A stretch of 64,000 nucleotides of DNA from JACVCJ01 sp052437175 (GCA_052437175.1 JBQVOK010000002.1:507740-571739), one strand, 5' to 3'; positions 18,351 to 27,490 are shown, numbered from the stretch's first letter. Notes: generated from the letters alone by a model not told the origin. Translations and numbers: made by a program.

Positions 18351-19046
18351 ATGAAAAAAATTCTGTTAGGGCTCAGCCTGCTGATGATCACGATCTCTGC
18401 ATCTGCCCAGAAGAATAAAGACAGACAGGACAGCGCCAAAGTAAAGCTAAAGCACTTTTACTACGGGTTCTCCTTTTCGAACGTGTGGACAGACCTGCGC
18501 GGACTGGGTCAGCCGACCTATTTTAAACCCAGCCTGGGGGCACATGCCATTTTCGAGTACATGTTCACCGACTACATCGGTATTTCGGCGGGTATCGGTT
18601 ACCAGCAGCGCGGCGCGGGACTTAAGCTCGTAAACAACGATTATTACCCGAATGTGAACGACAGTACCTACCGCCTGCGCCTGCGCCAGCACTCGCTCGA
18701 TTTTCCGCTGGCCCTGGTACTGAAAACGCCCAGGAAATGGCTTCCCGGCTTCCAGTTCAGCCTGCTGCTGGGTGCAGAGCCCAACTGGCTTTTCCGCGGA
18801 AGTACGTATATGTATTATGCCATCGAGGACTTTAATCTTACCACACTGTACACCAATCGCTTCCGTCGTTTTGAAGCGCCCCTGTATGCAGCCATAGGTT
18901 TAGACATTGATGCAGGACCACACGCGATGTTGCGTGTGCATGCGGTTACCAACCAGGGCTTTGTGGGACTGTACCAGCGACCCGGCCAGACAGCGTATAC
19001 AGGCAGAACCGAAATGTATGGAATACGCCTCACGTTCATGTTCTAA
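18351..19046 (+). CDS. Outer-membrane beta-barrel protein (PorT-like)
   Basis: 231 residues, signal peptide (LLGLSLLMITISASAQ), then an eight-strand-like barrel pattern with GISAGIGYQQRGAGLKL, LDFPLALVLKTPRKWLP and a final TEMYGIRLTFMF. This is the common Bacteroidota outer-membrane beta-barrel (PorT-like) fold. It lies 43 nt after the RND pump gene and probably belongs to the same transcript. Function in the efflux context is unknown. Confidence 0.75.
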   Translation: MKKILLGLSLLMITISASAQKNKDRQDSAKVKLKHFYYGFSFSNVWTDLRGLGQPTYFKPSLGAHAIFEYMFTDYIGISAGIGYQQRGAGLKLVNNDYYPNVNDSTYRLRLRQHSLDFPLALVLKTPRKWLPGFQFSLLLGAEPNWLFRGSTYMYYAIEDFNLTTLYTNRFRRFEAPLYAAIGLDIDAGPHAMLRVHAVTNQGFVGLYQRPGQTAYTGRTEMYGIRLTFMF

Positions 19047-19863
19047 GGCGGGGTTCCGCAGCTGTTGTGTGCTACTGATATTGTGTATGTTGACAAGTAC
19101 GGGTCTGGCCCAAAACCGGACCAGGCCCGTATTTAAAGATACCATTCCCCGAACCTTCGACAGGCCGGGGGTAGCCGATTATCCTTTCCTGGTTGCACCG
19201 CGCAGTTTACAAACGGAGTTCGGGTTCTCGTACTCGCCCCAGTTCGGCGTTTCCGAAACCTATTTCCCCTCCGTACTGCTGAGGTACAGCCCGCATCACC
19301 GGGCAGAACTGCGGTTTGCGCTCAATTACGAACCTTCGTCCATCCGGTATATCCGCAACAACATAAAGCAAAACCAGGACGCCGGGGCCATCGGCACCAA
19401 AATACGCATCATGAATGCCCGCAGGGCGCGGCCGGCCATGTCGGCAGGTGTAAACGTGGTGTACCCGCTGCAGAAACTGCGTAACCCACAGATCGGCCTG
19501 TTACAGACCGAAGTGGTGCTGCACTTTATGAACAACATCGGCCCCTTCGGCATCAACTATAATGTAAGTTACTGGTGGGGCGGCACGCAGATGAGGCATA
19601 CGCTGCAGTATGCAGCCTGCTTCTCGTACACCATAAAACAGTGGGAACCTTTTGCCGAGGTTTTCGGGTATGGCACTCAGGCCGGGTTTGAGCCGGGTTT
19701 CGACATCGGGCTCACCTATTGCCCGCGGCCCCGCTTCCAGGTCGATGTATCGTACATGCGCCTGTTCTCCGGTAACGAATATGCCGATATGATCTCGGCC
19801 GGATTCTCATTCAATATTGACTTCGACCGCTTCAGAAAAGAAAAGGATACAGAGGAGGATTAA
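19018..19863 (+). CDS. Outer-membrane transporter-like beta-barrel protein
   Basis: 281 residues from the ATG at 19018, chosen because it gives a proper signal peptide (basic MEYASRSCSKAGFR, then CCVLLILCMLTSTGLAQ); further upstream the frame only reads antisense-like sequence inside the preceding gene. Mature part is a beta-barrel pattern with RSLQTEFGFSYSPQ and the conserved FEPGFDIGLTYCPRPRFQVD, resembling the phenol-degradation/transporter outer-membrane family. It overlaps the previous gene by 29 nt, so the two are probably coupled. Ends 2 nt before the converging ClC gene. Confidence 0.72.
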   Translation: MEYASRSCSKAGFRSCCVLLILCMLTSTGLAQNRTRPVFKDTIPRTFDRPGVADYPFLVAPRSLQTEFGFSYSPQFGVSETYFPSVLLRYSPHHRAELRFALNYEPSSIRYIRNNIKQNQDAGAIGTKIRIMNARRARPAMSAGVNVVYPLQKLRNPQIGLLQTEVVLHFMNNIGPFGINYNVSYWWGGTQMRHTLQYAACFSYTIKQWEPFAEVFGYGTQAGFEPGFDIGLTYCPRPRFQVDVSYMRLFSGNEYADMISAGFSFNIDFDRFRKEKDTEED

Positions 19864-19865
19864 TC

Positions 19866-21131
19866 TTATTTTTCCATCTGGGAACGGATGAAAGGTATCC
19901 GGGGCGCCAGGAAATAACCGGTTAAACTGGCAAACAGGATGGGGACAAAATGCCCGAAACCTGTAAGAGTAGCCAACAGGATAGTTGTGCTCATAGGTGT
20001 ACGGGTAACGCAGGCATTGATAGCTGCCATACAGCTTACAATGGCCAGGCTGGGGTTCAGGGAAGGAAATACCTGGTGAATAATAAGTCCCAGAGTGGTG
20101 CCTACAAAGAACAGGGGAATGATAAAACCACCTCTCCAGCCTGAGCTTACCGTTATGGCAATGGCAATAACCTTGCCTACCAGTATGGTCAGCAAAGCGA
20201 GCAGGGAATAATTACCGGCCAGGAGTTCGTTGATCTCATGATGTCCGAAGTACCGGGTAATGGGTAGGCAGTAAGCCATTATTCCCAGCAGGATACCGCC
20301 GATAAACGTACGCAGGTATATGGGTATGGGGCGTTTTTCGAAGAGGTACTTAAAAAATTTGACACAGTAAATAAAGATCCAGCCCATAGCCGTACCCGCA
20401 AAGGCAAACAGAACCGCATACACAAAATCGAAGAGGCCTGAGTAGGTATAGGAAGATAGATTCCAGGCAGGGCCCAGCCCCAGGTGTATAACAAAAGCAA
20501 ATACCAGGTAGCTGAAGCAGCTTGCCACCAGGGCCGGTATAATGGCTTTATAGTATTCCACGGCATGTTTATGATGCAGTATTTCCAGGGAAAACAGACT
20601 GCCACCCAGCGGGGCGCCGAACAGGGCCGTAAAGCCCGATGCCATGCCGGCTATACTCAGGGAACGCAGTTCTTCTCCCTTAAGCCTGAAAATTTTTCCC
20701 AGCCAGGTACCTGTAGAACCGGTTACCTGCACCAGGGGAGCCTCAGGGCCCAGACTGCCGCCGGAAGCTACGCACAGCAGAGACGACAGGATCATCGAAG
20801 GATTGTTTTTAGGGTCCAGCTTCCCTTTATTGAAACGGATATTGTTTACAATAAGGTGTATTTCACCGGGATCGCCAATGAAATGGATTACCAGACCGGC
20901 CAGCAGGCCGCAGAAGGCCATCACCGGGATCACCTGCCAGCCCTGGAATACCGCCAGCCCGTGCATCAAAAGTTCCAGTACTACCCAATACGCGCCCGCA
21001 ATCAATCCGCCGGTAAGCCCCAGCAATGCCCACAGCAGAAAGGTGCGGCTGAATACAAAGGGATTAAATCGTATTGGCTGGTCCAGGATATTGAGGTAGC
21101 TTACTAATTTTCTTCTTCTTTTCAGTTTCAT
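19866..21131 (-). CDS. ClC-family chloride channel/exchanger
   Basis: 421 residues with ten or more hydrophobic helices and no CBS domains. Selectivity motifs: GSLGPEAP (gating Glu E130), GWRGGFIIPLF and the C-terminal TRTPMSTTILLA. The family moves chloride or other halides by channel or H+ exchange mechanisms; the type cannot be decided from these motifs alone. Inner membrane. It starts 15 nt after the Crp-like gene, so both may be co-transcribed. Confidence 0.93.
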   Translation of the reverse strand: MKLKRRRKLVSYLNILDQPIRFNPFVFSRTFLLWALLGLTGGLIAGAYWVVLELLMHGLAVFQGWQVIPVMAFCGLLAGLVIHFIGDPGEIHLIVNNIRFNKGKLDPKNNPSMILSSLLCVASGGSLGPEAPLVQVTGSTGTWLGKIFRLKGEELRSLSIAGMASGFTALFGAPLGGSLFSLEILHHKHAVEYYKAIIPALVASCFSYLVFAFVIHLGLGPAWNLSSYTYSGLFDFVYAVLFAFAGTAMGWIFIYCVKFFKYLFEKRPIPIYLRTFIGGILLGIMAYCLPITRYFGHHEINELLAGNYSLLALLTILVGKVIAIAITVSSGWRGGFIIPLFFVGTTLGLIIHQVFPSLNPSLAIVSCMAAINACVTRTPMSTTILLATLTGFGHFVPILFASLTGYFLAPRIPFIRSQMEK

Positions 21132-21146
21132 TCTTCTATAGGTCCT

Positions 21147-21722
21147 TTATAATGAACGCATTTCGGCCCGGATGCGGCTGAGAGTTACCTGTGTTACGCC
21201 CAGGTAGGAGGCAATATGCCCCAGGGCCACCCGCTGCAGCAACTGCGGCTGGGTGCGCAGCAGCTCGCGGTAACGTTCCAGGGCCGTACCGGTCTGCCGG
21301 GAAATAAAACGTTCCTCGGTGCGGATCAGTTCCTGCTCGGCCAGTTTGCGCGCCCAGTTGGCAATATCTATATCGCTCAGGTAAAGTTTACGTACGTCTT
21401 CTATAGCAGCGGCCCAGAGGCGGCTGTCCTCCAGCAGTTCCACATGCTCATAGCCGGGCCGGTTGTGAATATAACTGTTGTACGAAAGTACGATATCGCC
21501 CTCCATACCGAACCAGAAGCTGAGCTCCTCGCCGTCTGCCGAATCACAGAAGGCCCGGGCAATGCCCTTTTCCAGGAAGTACATCCGGGTCTCGGTTTTG
21601 CCCGCACTAAAGAGACGATGCCCGCGCGGGTATGCCACCGCCTCAAAACAGGCAGCCAGCCGCCGGCAGGCTTCCTCTTCCAGGGGAGCCACAGACCGTA
21701 TATATTGCCGGAGCGTTTCCAT
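21147..21722 (-). CDS. Crp/Fnr-family transcription regulator
   Basis: 191 residues. Cyclic-nucleotide-binding-like beta-roll (about 20-115) followed by a C-terminal HTH (RVALGHIASYLGVTQVTLSRI). No Cys cluster of Fnr type, and the cAMP-binding Arg/Ser signature is not obvious. Short Crp-like proteins of this kind are common single regulators in Bacteroidota. Located directly upstream of the ClC gene on the same strand and divergent from the TetR gene. Confidence 0.9.
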   Translation of the reverse strand: METLRQYIRSVAPLEEEACRRLAACFEAVAYPRGHRLFSAGKTETRMYFLEKGIARAFCDSADGEELSFWFGMEGDIVLSYNSYIHNRPGYEHVELLEDSRLWAAAIEDVRKLYLSDIDIANWARKLAEQELIRTEERFISRQTGTALERYRELLRTQPQLLQRVALGHIASYLGVTQVTLSRIRAEMRSL

Positions 21723-21840
21723 ATAAAAACAGGGTAAATGTACAAAAAGCCCGGCAGCCCGACGGCAAAGGGTTCCGGCTTCTCAAAAACGGCTCTTCAC
21801 TATTAAAAAACGATTGAATATAAATATTTTAACATATAAA

Positions 21841-21863
21841 ATGAACTTTTATTCATAGGTTTG
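21841..21863 (+). promoter_or_regulatory. Promoter and overlapping operator of the TetR gene
   Basis: TAGGTTTG at 21856-21863 is a perfect Bacteroidota -7 element (TAnnTTTG). Directly before it is the palindrome ATGAACTTTTATTCAT (21841-21856; arms ATGAA/TTCAT), placed where a bound repressor would block the promoter. Autoregulation is inferred. Confidence 0.55.
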
Positions 21864-21867
21864 TAAG

Positions 21868-22443
21868 GTGACGAGAACGAAGAGCGGAGACAAAAAACAG
21901 GCCATTTTCGATGCCACATTACGCTGTGTGCTGCGTACCGGTTTCGGCGGATTAAAGATGGCCGCAGTGGCAAAGGAGGCCCGGGTGGCCACGGGTACGG
22001 TGTACCTTTATTTCAGGAACAAGGAAGACCTCATCAATGCACTGCTGCTGCACGTTAAGGCAGAGATACACACGGCCATGATGCAGGACGTGGAGACGGA
22101 CGATCCCTTTTTTACGGCGTTTAAAAAAAGCATGATCAATTACATCGACTTCTGCTACGGCAGCCCGGAGAAAATGATCTTCATCGAACAGTTTTACCGT
22201 TCTTCGTACCTGTACCCGGAGACAGCCGCAGAAATTGAACAACTGGCCCTCCCGGTGCTGAACATGCTGAGATCGGCCCGTAACGAAATGCTTATCAAGG
22301 ACATTGACCGCGAACTGATGCTGCGGCAGCTGCTGGGAGCCAGTAACGAGATCATCAAGTATTGTATAGACAGCGGCAGACCCATTACCAAATTGTTACG
22401 CGAACAGATACTGGACATGCTCTGGAGCAGCATACGGAGATAA
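21868..22443 (+). CDS. TetR/AcrR-family transcription regulator
   Basis: 191 residues starting at GTG 21868; a TAG in frame at 21856 leaves no earlier start, and the next ATG (21958) would remove the first HTH helix. HTH region: KQAIFDATLRCVLRTGFGGL then KMAAVAKEARVATGTVYLYF; C-terminal ligand-binding helices 60-190. The -7 promoter element ends only 4 nt before the GTG, so the mRNA may be leaderless. Its target is unknown; nearby candidates are itself and the converging YitT gene. Confidence 0.88.
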   Translation: MTRTKSGDKKQAIFDATLRCVLRTGFGGLKMAAVAKEARVATGTVYLYFRNKEDLINALLLHVKAEIHTAMMQDVETDDPFFTAFKKSMINYIDFCYGSPEKMIFIEQFYRSSYLYPETAAEIEQLALPVLNMLRSARNEMLIKDIDRELMLRQLLGASNEIIKYCIDSGRPITKLLREQILDMLWSSIRR

Positions 22444-22448
22444 AAAAC

Positions 22449-22490
22449 GTCCGGTTCATTTATGAACTAAGATTCAGTAATGAACCGGAC
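22449..22490. terminator. Hairpin terminator between converging tetR-like and yitT-like genes
   Basis: Perfect 11-bp stem GTCCGGTTCAT (22449-22459) with ATGAACCGGAC (22480-22490) and a 20-nt loop. On the minus strand it is followed by CGTTTTTTA, so it terminates the YitT transcript. The 5' arm and loop also hold the palindrome GTTCATTTATGAAC (22454-22467). Confidence 0.7.
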
Positions 22491-22550
22491 ACTTCATACT
22501 AAGTAAATTAAGTCCAATAGCGGGCCGCAGCCCTTCCGCTTAACGCAGCG

Positions 22551-23459
22551 TTAATGCAGGGGCCGTTTTTTGATCATTCCGCCCTTGGTATCGTTGATGG
22601 TATGCTGGATCACGAAGGCTTTGGGATCTATCTTTTCCACTTCCACTTTCAGTTTCTGCACTTCGAGACGGGTGACCACCGCAAAAATGATCTTGCGGTC
22701 TTCTTCCACGCGGCCACTTTTACCATAACCGCCCTCTCCCTTGTAAACCGTAACGGCCATACCCAGGTTCTCGATAATGGCGGTCTTTATCTCTTCGGCC
22801 CTGGGCGAAATAATGGTAATACCCATGTATTCCTCGATACCGTTTATGAGGAAGTCGACCGTTTTGGAGGCCGCCAGGTAGGTGAGCATAGAGTACATGG
22901 CCGTTTCCAGGTCGATGAGCAGGGCTGCCGAAGCAAAGAGCAGCACATTGAACACGGCGATAAAGTCGCCCACGGTGAGGCTCGATTTCCGGCTTACGAA
23001 CACCGCCAGTACTTCGGTACCATCTATGACACTGCCGCCCCGTATGGCCAGACCGATACCCGCCCCGAGAAAGAACCCGCCGAAAACGGAAATAAGCAGT
23101 TTATCGTGCGTGATCTCGGGCAGTTCTACAAAGTGCACCAGGAAGGAGAGCCCGATGACGGCGCAGAGCGTTTTGACCGCAAACTGCCGGGATATCTGTT
23201 TAGAACCGATATAAATGAAAGGCAGGTTGATAAGAATAATGAGTATGGACAGGTCCAGGCCTGTGAGCCGGCTTACCAGCAGCGAAATTCCGGTAACTCC
23301 GCCGTCCATGAAGCCGTTTGGCAGCAAAAAACCTTTGAGCCCGAGGGTGGCGCTGCCTATGCCCGCCCATATAAGCAGAACTTCTTTAATAGTATTCGCC
23401 CTTACCAATTTCCGGATCCGTGTCTTATCCTGCGCGTGCGATTTAAGAGAAACTTTCAT
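22551..23459 (-). CDS. YitT family membrane protein (DUF161-DUF2179)
   Basis: 302 residues. Five to six TM helices in the N-terminal two thirds, with GLKGFLLPNGFMDGGVTGIS and the conserved RGGSVIDGTEVLA segment; the C-terminal DUF2179 domain (about 205-290) has AVTVYKGEGGYGKSGR. Inner membrane; transport or sensing function unknown for the family. Single-gene unit. Confidence 0.9.
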   Translation of the reverse strand: MKVSLKSHAQDKTRIRKLVRANTIKEVLLIWAGIGSATLGLKGFLLPNGFMDGGVTGISLLVSRLTGLDLSILIILINLPFIYIGSKQISRQFAVKTLCAVIGLSFLVHFVELPEITHDKLLISVFGGFFLGAGIGLAIRGGSVIDGTEVLAVFVSRKSSLTVGDFIAVFNVLLFASAALLIDLETAMYSMLTYLAASKTVDFLINGIEEYMGITIISPRAEEIKTAIIENLGMAVTVYKGEGGYGKSGRVEEDRKIIFAVVTRLEVQKLKVEVEKIDPKAFVIQHTINDTKGGMIKKRPLH

Positions 23460-23651
23460 AAAAACATAATAATCAGGTGTAACATAAAACGGGCAAGGCC
23501 TGCGTACAGTGTACCTTTCCCGGGATTTTTGTAAAATACAAAAAGTCTAAAAATAAACGATGCACATACGGGCAAAAATTTTAATTTTAATCCCGTTCCC
23601 TCTGTAATTTGTATTTTTACCGCTCTTAAAACAGCACAGACCAAAACAGCA

Positions 23652-24719
23652 ATGCCCATGAGAATAGCACATGCCCTGGAGTTACCCGTTAAGATCGACA
23701 TCACCGGAGATCCTCAAAAAGATGCCGAGATCGTGCTGTATGCACTGGCCGGCTGCGTAGGGCTGCTTATCGTATGCATATTACTGCTGGTCATTATTGC
23801 CGTTCGCCGCTCGCGCAAGCGCAAAAAGAAGGCCGCACTGGTCCTTGCCCAGCAACAGGCGCAGAAAGCAGCCGAAGAAAAGCAGAAGCAGGAAGAAATT
23901 GCCATTGCTGCCGAGGACACGCACACACATTACCAGCCCAAAAAAGAAGAAACAAAAGCAGAAGTGGCCGAGGTGACCGTGCCGGTTGTAAACGATGTGC
24001 CCGTTCCGGAGCCGGAAGTGAAAGCGCCGGAGCCGGAACCCCTTATCCCGCAGCCCAAACAGGAAGAGGTTCATATCCACAGCTCCCATATTCATGTAGA
24101 GGAAGATCCCGAAAAGAAAATGGAGGAGATCCGCCGCCGTATTGCCGAAATTGCGGAAAAGCGTAAAACGGAGTCCCAGGAATACCAGGAGATCACGCTT
24201 CCGAAGCTGGGCATCGACTACGGTCAGCAGACTGCGGCAGAGGAAAAAGAAGAGGCACAGGAGTTTATCCAGGCGCACAAATGGGAGGTTGAAAAAGTAA
24301 CTCCGGAAGCGACCGAAGAAGAAATGCAGCAGACCGAAGAACCGGGATATGCCCCCGAAGATCACGATATGCAGGTACCCGAGGTAGTGTATACGGAGAG
24401 CGGCCACAGCGATATGTGGATACACCCCGAAACAGAGACCATTCTGCAGCATCCGGAGCCACAGTCCGAAGAGCCGGTGTATGCCCCCGAACATATACAT
24501 ACGGCTGCCGAAGATGTGGCCGCCGAGCACCACCTGCCGCCTGCCACCGAAATTCCCGTTCCGCACCTTCCTGCCGGAGAAACAGGATCCGAGCCGGAGC
24601 CGGAGGCGGAACCGCTTGTACTTCAGGCAAACAAGGACCTGGACGGGTATTTTCAGAACACACAGCTCCCCCTGAAGAGGCTTACTTTCGCCGAATGGGT
24701 AGACCAGTTTAAAAAATAA
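23652..24719 (+). CDS. Single-TM protein with long Pro/Glu/His-rich cytoplasmic-type region
   Basis: 355 residues. One TM helix (about 29-52: VLYALAGCVGLLIVCILLLV), a strongly basic stop-transfer (RRSRKRKKK), then a low-complexity region rich in Glu, Pro, His and Gln with two charged helices (about 64-85 and 150-185). The last dozen residues, RLTFAEWVDQFKK, look ordered and different from the rest. I do not recognise a family. The ATG at 23652 precedes an MRIAHALELP stretch without signal-peptide features. A scaffold or envelope-anchoring role is only a guess from composition. Confidence 0.7.
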   Translation: MPMRIAHALELPVKIDITGDPQKDAEIVLYALAGCVGLLIVCILLLVIIAVRRSRKRKKKAALVLAQQQAQKAAEEKQKQEEIAIAAEDTHTHYQPKKEETKAEVAEVTVPVVNDVPVPEPEVKAPEPEPLIPQPKQEEVHIHSSHIHVEEDPEKKMEEIRRRIAEIAEKRKTESQEYQEITLPKLGIDYGQQTAAEEKEEAQEFIQAHKWEVEKVTPEATEEEMQQTEEPGYAPEDHDMQVPEVVYTESGHSDMWIHPETETILQHPEPQSEEPVYAPEHIHTAAEDVAAEHHLPPATEIPVPHLPAGETGSEPEPEAEPLVLQANKDLDGYFQNTQLPLKRLTFAEWVDQFKK

Positions 24720-24738
24720 TCCGCTCCCTTTTGCGTTA

Positions 24739-25269
24739 ATGCCCCGTATGACAAGGATCCTGCAACGAACATTCCTTTTTTTCGCGCTTTGCTTTTGCGG
24801 CCAGGCCGCTTTTTCACAGGCACTTTCCGCTGCGTTCGATCCCCCGGGCCGCAAACGTTTTTATTTCAATGTGGGCGATGAGATCCATCTACGCCTGCGC
24901 AACGAGAACCAGATCAATACGTACCTGATCACCGACGTGCGCGATTCGGGCCTGGTACTCGAAGCCCGCTTTTTTACCCCTTACGAAGACATACAGAGCA
25001 TCAGGCTGTTCCCGCGTAAACGCAACCGCGGTGCCAAAAAGATACTGGCATACACCGGTATTCTGCTGCCGGCCATTACCCTGGTAAATGCCCTCATTAA
25101 TCCGGGTACCAACCTGCAGGTGGGCGTACCGCTGCTGGGAGTTGCCGTACCTACCCTTGCGGCCTATTTAGGTCTTAAAATGAACGACTGGGTAGGCGTA
25201 ACCTACAACTGCCGCCGGAACCGCCTCAAACCCGTTATTGCTCCGCACCAGTTCAACGGCTTTCATTAA
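24739..25269 (+). CDS. Uncharacterised exported/membrane protein
   Basis: 176 residues (175 or fewer if one of the inner Met codons is used). Signal peptide RTFLFFALCFCGQAAFSQA, then a beta-rich domain (about 30-95: FNVGDEIHLRLRNENQIN) with a phrase of the type D(S)GLVLE, and two hydrophobic segments (about 107-125 and 130-150) ahead of a basic tail. No family recognised. It starts 19 nt after the previous gene and ends at a strong bidirectional terminator. Confidence 0.65.
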   Translation: MPRMTRILQRTFLFFALCFCGQAAFSQALSAAFDPPGRKRFYFNVGDEIHLRLRNENQINTYLITDVRDSGLVLEARFFTPYEDIQSIRLFPRKRNRGAKKILAYTGILLPAITLVNALINPGTNLQVGVPLLGVAVPTLAAYLGLKMNDWVGVTYNCRRNRLKPVIAPHQFNGFH

Positions 25270-25289
25270 GCGTATTGTTTTATAAAAGC

Positions 25290-25322
25290 AAAAGCCGCCT
25301 TGCTTACAGCGAGACGGCTTTT
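25290..25322. terminator. Bidirectional terminator between converging genes
   Basis: Stem AAAAGCCG/CGGCTTTT (25290-25297 with 25315-25322) extended by CTTGCT/AGCGAG with one G-U pair. A- and T-runs on both sides let it serve both the plus-strand gene ending at 25269 and dnaK ending at 25343. Confidence 0.85.
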
Positions 25323-25342
25323 ACATATATATTGGATGTAAA

Positions 25343-27241
25343 TTACCCTTTTACTTCCTCGTATTCCACGTCGGTAGCGTTATCTGAACCACCGCCCTGG
25401 TTTTGCTGACCCGGGTCCTGGGCTGCGCCCTGGTCCGCACCGGCATTCTGGTACATGGCGGCAGAAGCGGCCTGGAACAACTGGTTCAGTTTTTCCATAG
25501 CTCCGTCGAGTTTATCGATGTCTTTGGCGGCATGTGCATCTTTCAGCTCTTTCAGGGCTTCTTCGATGCCACCTTTCTGATCGGCCGGGATCTTGTCGCC
25601 GTGCTCGTTCAGCTGTTTTTCCATTTCAAAGATCATCTGGTCGGCGCGGTTCAGTTTTTCTATGCGCTCACGTTCTTTTTTATCCTCGTCGGCATTGGCC
25701 TCCGCTTCGTTCTTCATACGGTTGATCTCATCCTGGCTCAGACCGCTGCTGGCTTCGATACGGATCTTCTGTTCCTTACCGGTGGCCTTATCTTTGGCAG
25801 ATACGTTCAGGATACCGTTGGCGTCGATATCGAAGGTAACTTCTACCTGCGGAACACCGCGCGGAGCTACCGGGATACCGTCCAGGTGGAAACGGCCGAT
25901 GGTACGGTTATGGGCAGCCATAGGACGTTCGCCCTGCAGTACGTGGATCTCCACGGAGGTCTGGTTATCGCTGGCCGTAGAGAAGGTTTCACTGCGGCGG
26001 GTAGGAATGGTCGTATTGGCTTCGATCAGCTTGGTAAATACGCCTCCGTAAGTTTCGATACCCAGGGAAAGCGGCGTTACGTCGAGCAGCAGTACATCGG
26101 TTACCTCACCGCCCAGTACACCACCCTGGATAGCGGCACCGAGGGCCACTACTTCGTCGGGGTTTACGCTGCGGTTCGGCGCTTTGCCGAAGAATTTCTC
26201 CACGGCGCTTTGTATGGCCGGGATACGTGTACTACCACCTACCAGAATCACTTCATCGATATCCGATGTTTTCAGACCGGCTTTTTCCAGCGCGGTACGG
26301 CAGGGAGCGATCGTACGTTCTACCAGGTCGGCCACCAGCTGCTCAAATTTGGCGCGGGTAAGCGAGCGTACCAGGTGACGCGGCACATTATCGATCACGG
26401 TAATGTAAGGCAGGTTTATTTCGGTCTGAATGGCGTTCGAAAGCTCGATCTTTGCTTTTTCGGCGGCTTCTTTCAGGCGCTGCAGGGCCATCGGGTCCTT
26501 GCGCAGGTCGGCACCGTCGCTCGATTTAAATTCGTCGGCCAGCCAGTCGATGATCTTCTGGTCAAAATCGTCACCACCGAGGTGTGTATCCCCGTCGGTC
26601 GATTTTACTTCAAAAATGCCATCGCCGAGTTCCAGTACGGATACGTCGTGCGTACCACCACCACAGTCGAATACGACAATTTTGCTGTCTTTGTGCTGTT
26701 TGTCCAGACCATAGGCCAGGGCGGCAGCGGTAGGCTCGTTGATGATACGCAGTACTTTCAGGCCTGCGATCTCACCGGCTTCTTTGGTAGCCTGGCGCTG
26801 TGCGTCATTGAAGTAGGCCGGTACGGTAATTACCGCTTCTGAAACGGTTTCGCCCAGGTGATCTTCGGCGGTCTGCTTCATTTTCTGAAGGATCATGGCC
26901 GAAATTTCCTGCGGCGTGTACAGGCGGTCGTCAATTTTAACACGCGCCGTATTGTTGTCGCCTTTTACCACTTCGTAGGGCACGTTCGCAATTTCCTTGC
27001 TCACTTCGGAATACCCGTTGCCCATAAAGCGTTTGATAGAATATATTGTTTTTGTAGGATTCGTTACGGCCTGACGTTTGGCAGGCTTACCTACTTTACG
27101 TTCACCATTATCCATGAAAGCCACCATAGAAGGGGTGGTACGATCGCCTTCGTTGTTTTCGATAACACGCGGCTGACTACCTTCCATTACGGCCACACAG
27201 GAGTTCGTGGTTCCAAGGTCTATACCGATAATCTTTCCCAT
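25343..27241 (-). CDS. dnaK: Chaperone DnaK (Hsp70)
   Basis: 632 residues from ATG 27241 (MGKIIGIDLGTTNSCVAVME); the 15 codons upstream are not conserved. Nucleotide-binding domain signatures FDCGGGTHDVSVLE and VILVGGSTRIPAIQ, the linker DVLLLDVTPLSLGIE, the substrate-binding domain (HVLQGERPMAAHNRTIGRFH) and the C-terminal lid with DVEYEEVKG. Complete and normal. Stand-alone gene: neither dnaJ nor grpE is next to it. Confidence 0.98.
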   Translation of the reverse strand: MGKIIGIDLGTTNSCVAVMEGSQPRVIENNEGDRTTPSMVAFMDNGERKVGKPAKRQAVTNPTKTIYSIKRFMGNGYSEVSKEIANVPYEVVKGDNNTARVKIDDRLYTPQEISAMILQKMKQTAEDHLGETVSEAVITVPAYFNDAQRQATKEAGEIAGLKVLRIINEPTAAALAYGLDKQHKDSKIVVFDCGGGTHDVSVLELGDGIFEVKSTDGDTHLGGDDFDQKIIDWLADEFKSSDGADLRKDPMALQRLKEAAEKAKIELSNAIQTEINLPYITVIDNVPRHLVRSLTRAKFEQLVADLVERTIAPCRTALEKAGLKTSDIDEVILVGGSTRIPAIQSAVEKFFGKAPNRSVNPDEVVALGAAIQGGVLGGEVTDVLLLDVTPLSLGIETYGGVFTKLIEANTTIPTRRSETFSTASDNQTSVEIHVLQGERPMAAHNRTIGRFHLDGIPVAPRGVPQVEVTFDIDANGILNVSAKDKATGKEQKIRIEASSGLSQDEINRMKNEAEANADEDKKERERIEKLNRADQMIFEMEKQLNEHGDKIPADQKGGIEEALKELKDAHAAKDIDKLDGAMEKLNQLFQAASAAMYQNAGADQGAAQDPGQQNQGGGSDNATDVEYEEVKG

Positions 27242-27326
27242 ATAAATTACGTCTGTTTTTTTTTGAATGTAAATACAGATACTCAAACACCATGCCTAAC
27301 TTAAAAACAGAGCTCCGGATGTATTT

Positions 27327-27387
27327 TTTGTCAGAAAAACGCCAAATTGACTGACAAATAGACAGCATTTCCGGGAATTCGTGACAG
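27327..27387 (-). promoter_or_regulatory. Repeated TGTCAG motifs upstream of dnaK
   Basis: TTTGTCAG (27327-27334) and CTGACAAA (27351-27358) form a perfect 8-bp inverted repeat with a 16-nt spacer; AGACAG (27360-27365) and TGACAG (27382-27387) add two more related half-sites. On the minus strand a TTTG-N19-TA arrangement (TTTG at 27344-27347, TA at 27323-27324) overlaps the repeat. Possible heat-shock control region; inference. Confidence 0.4.
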
Positions 27388-27490
27388 AAAAACGAGCCAT
27401 CACCTGATGCCGGGCCGGCCTGGACTTCAACAGTCCCTGTTTACTCCCGGAGCTGTCCTATCTTTCAAAAAGAAAAAAGAACCGGCCCGT

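Noticed and set aside
18907..19017. Longer start for the outer-membrane gene at 18907
   Set aside because: It would lie within the preceding barrel gene and place a signal peptide 50 residues inside. ATG 19018 gives a normal signal peptide.
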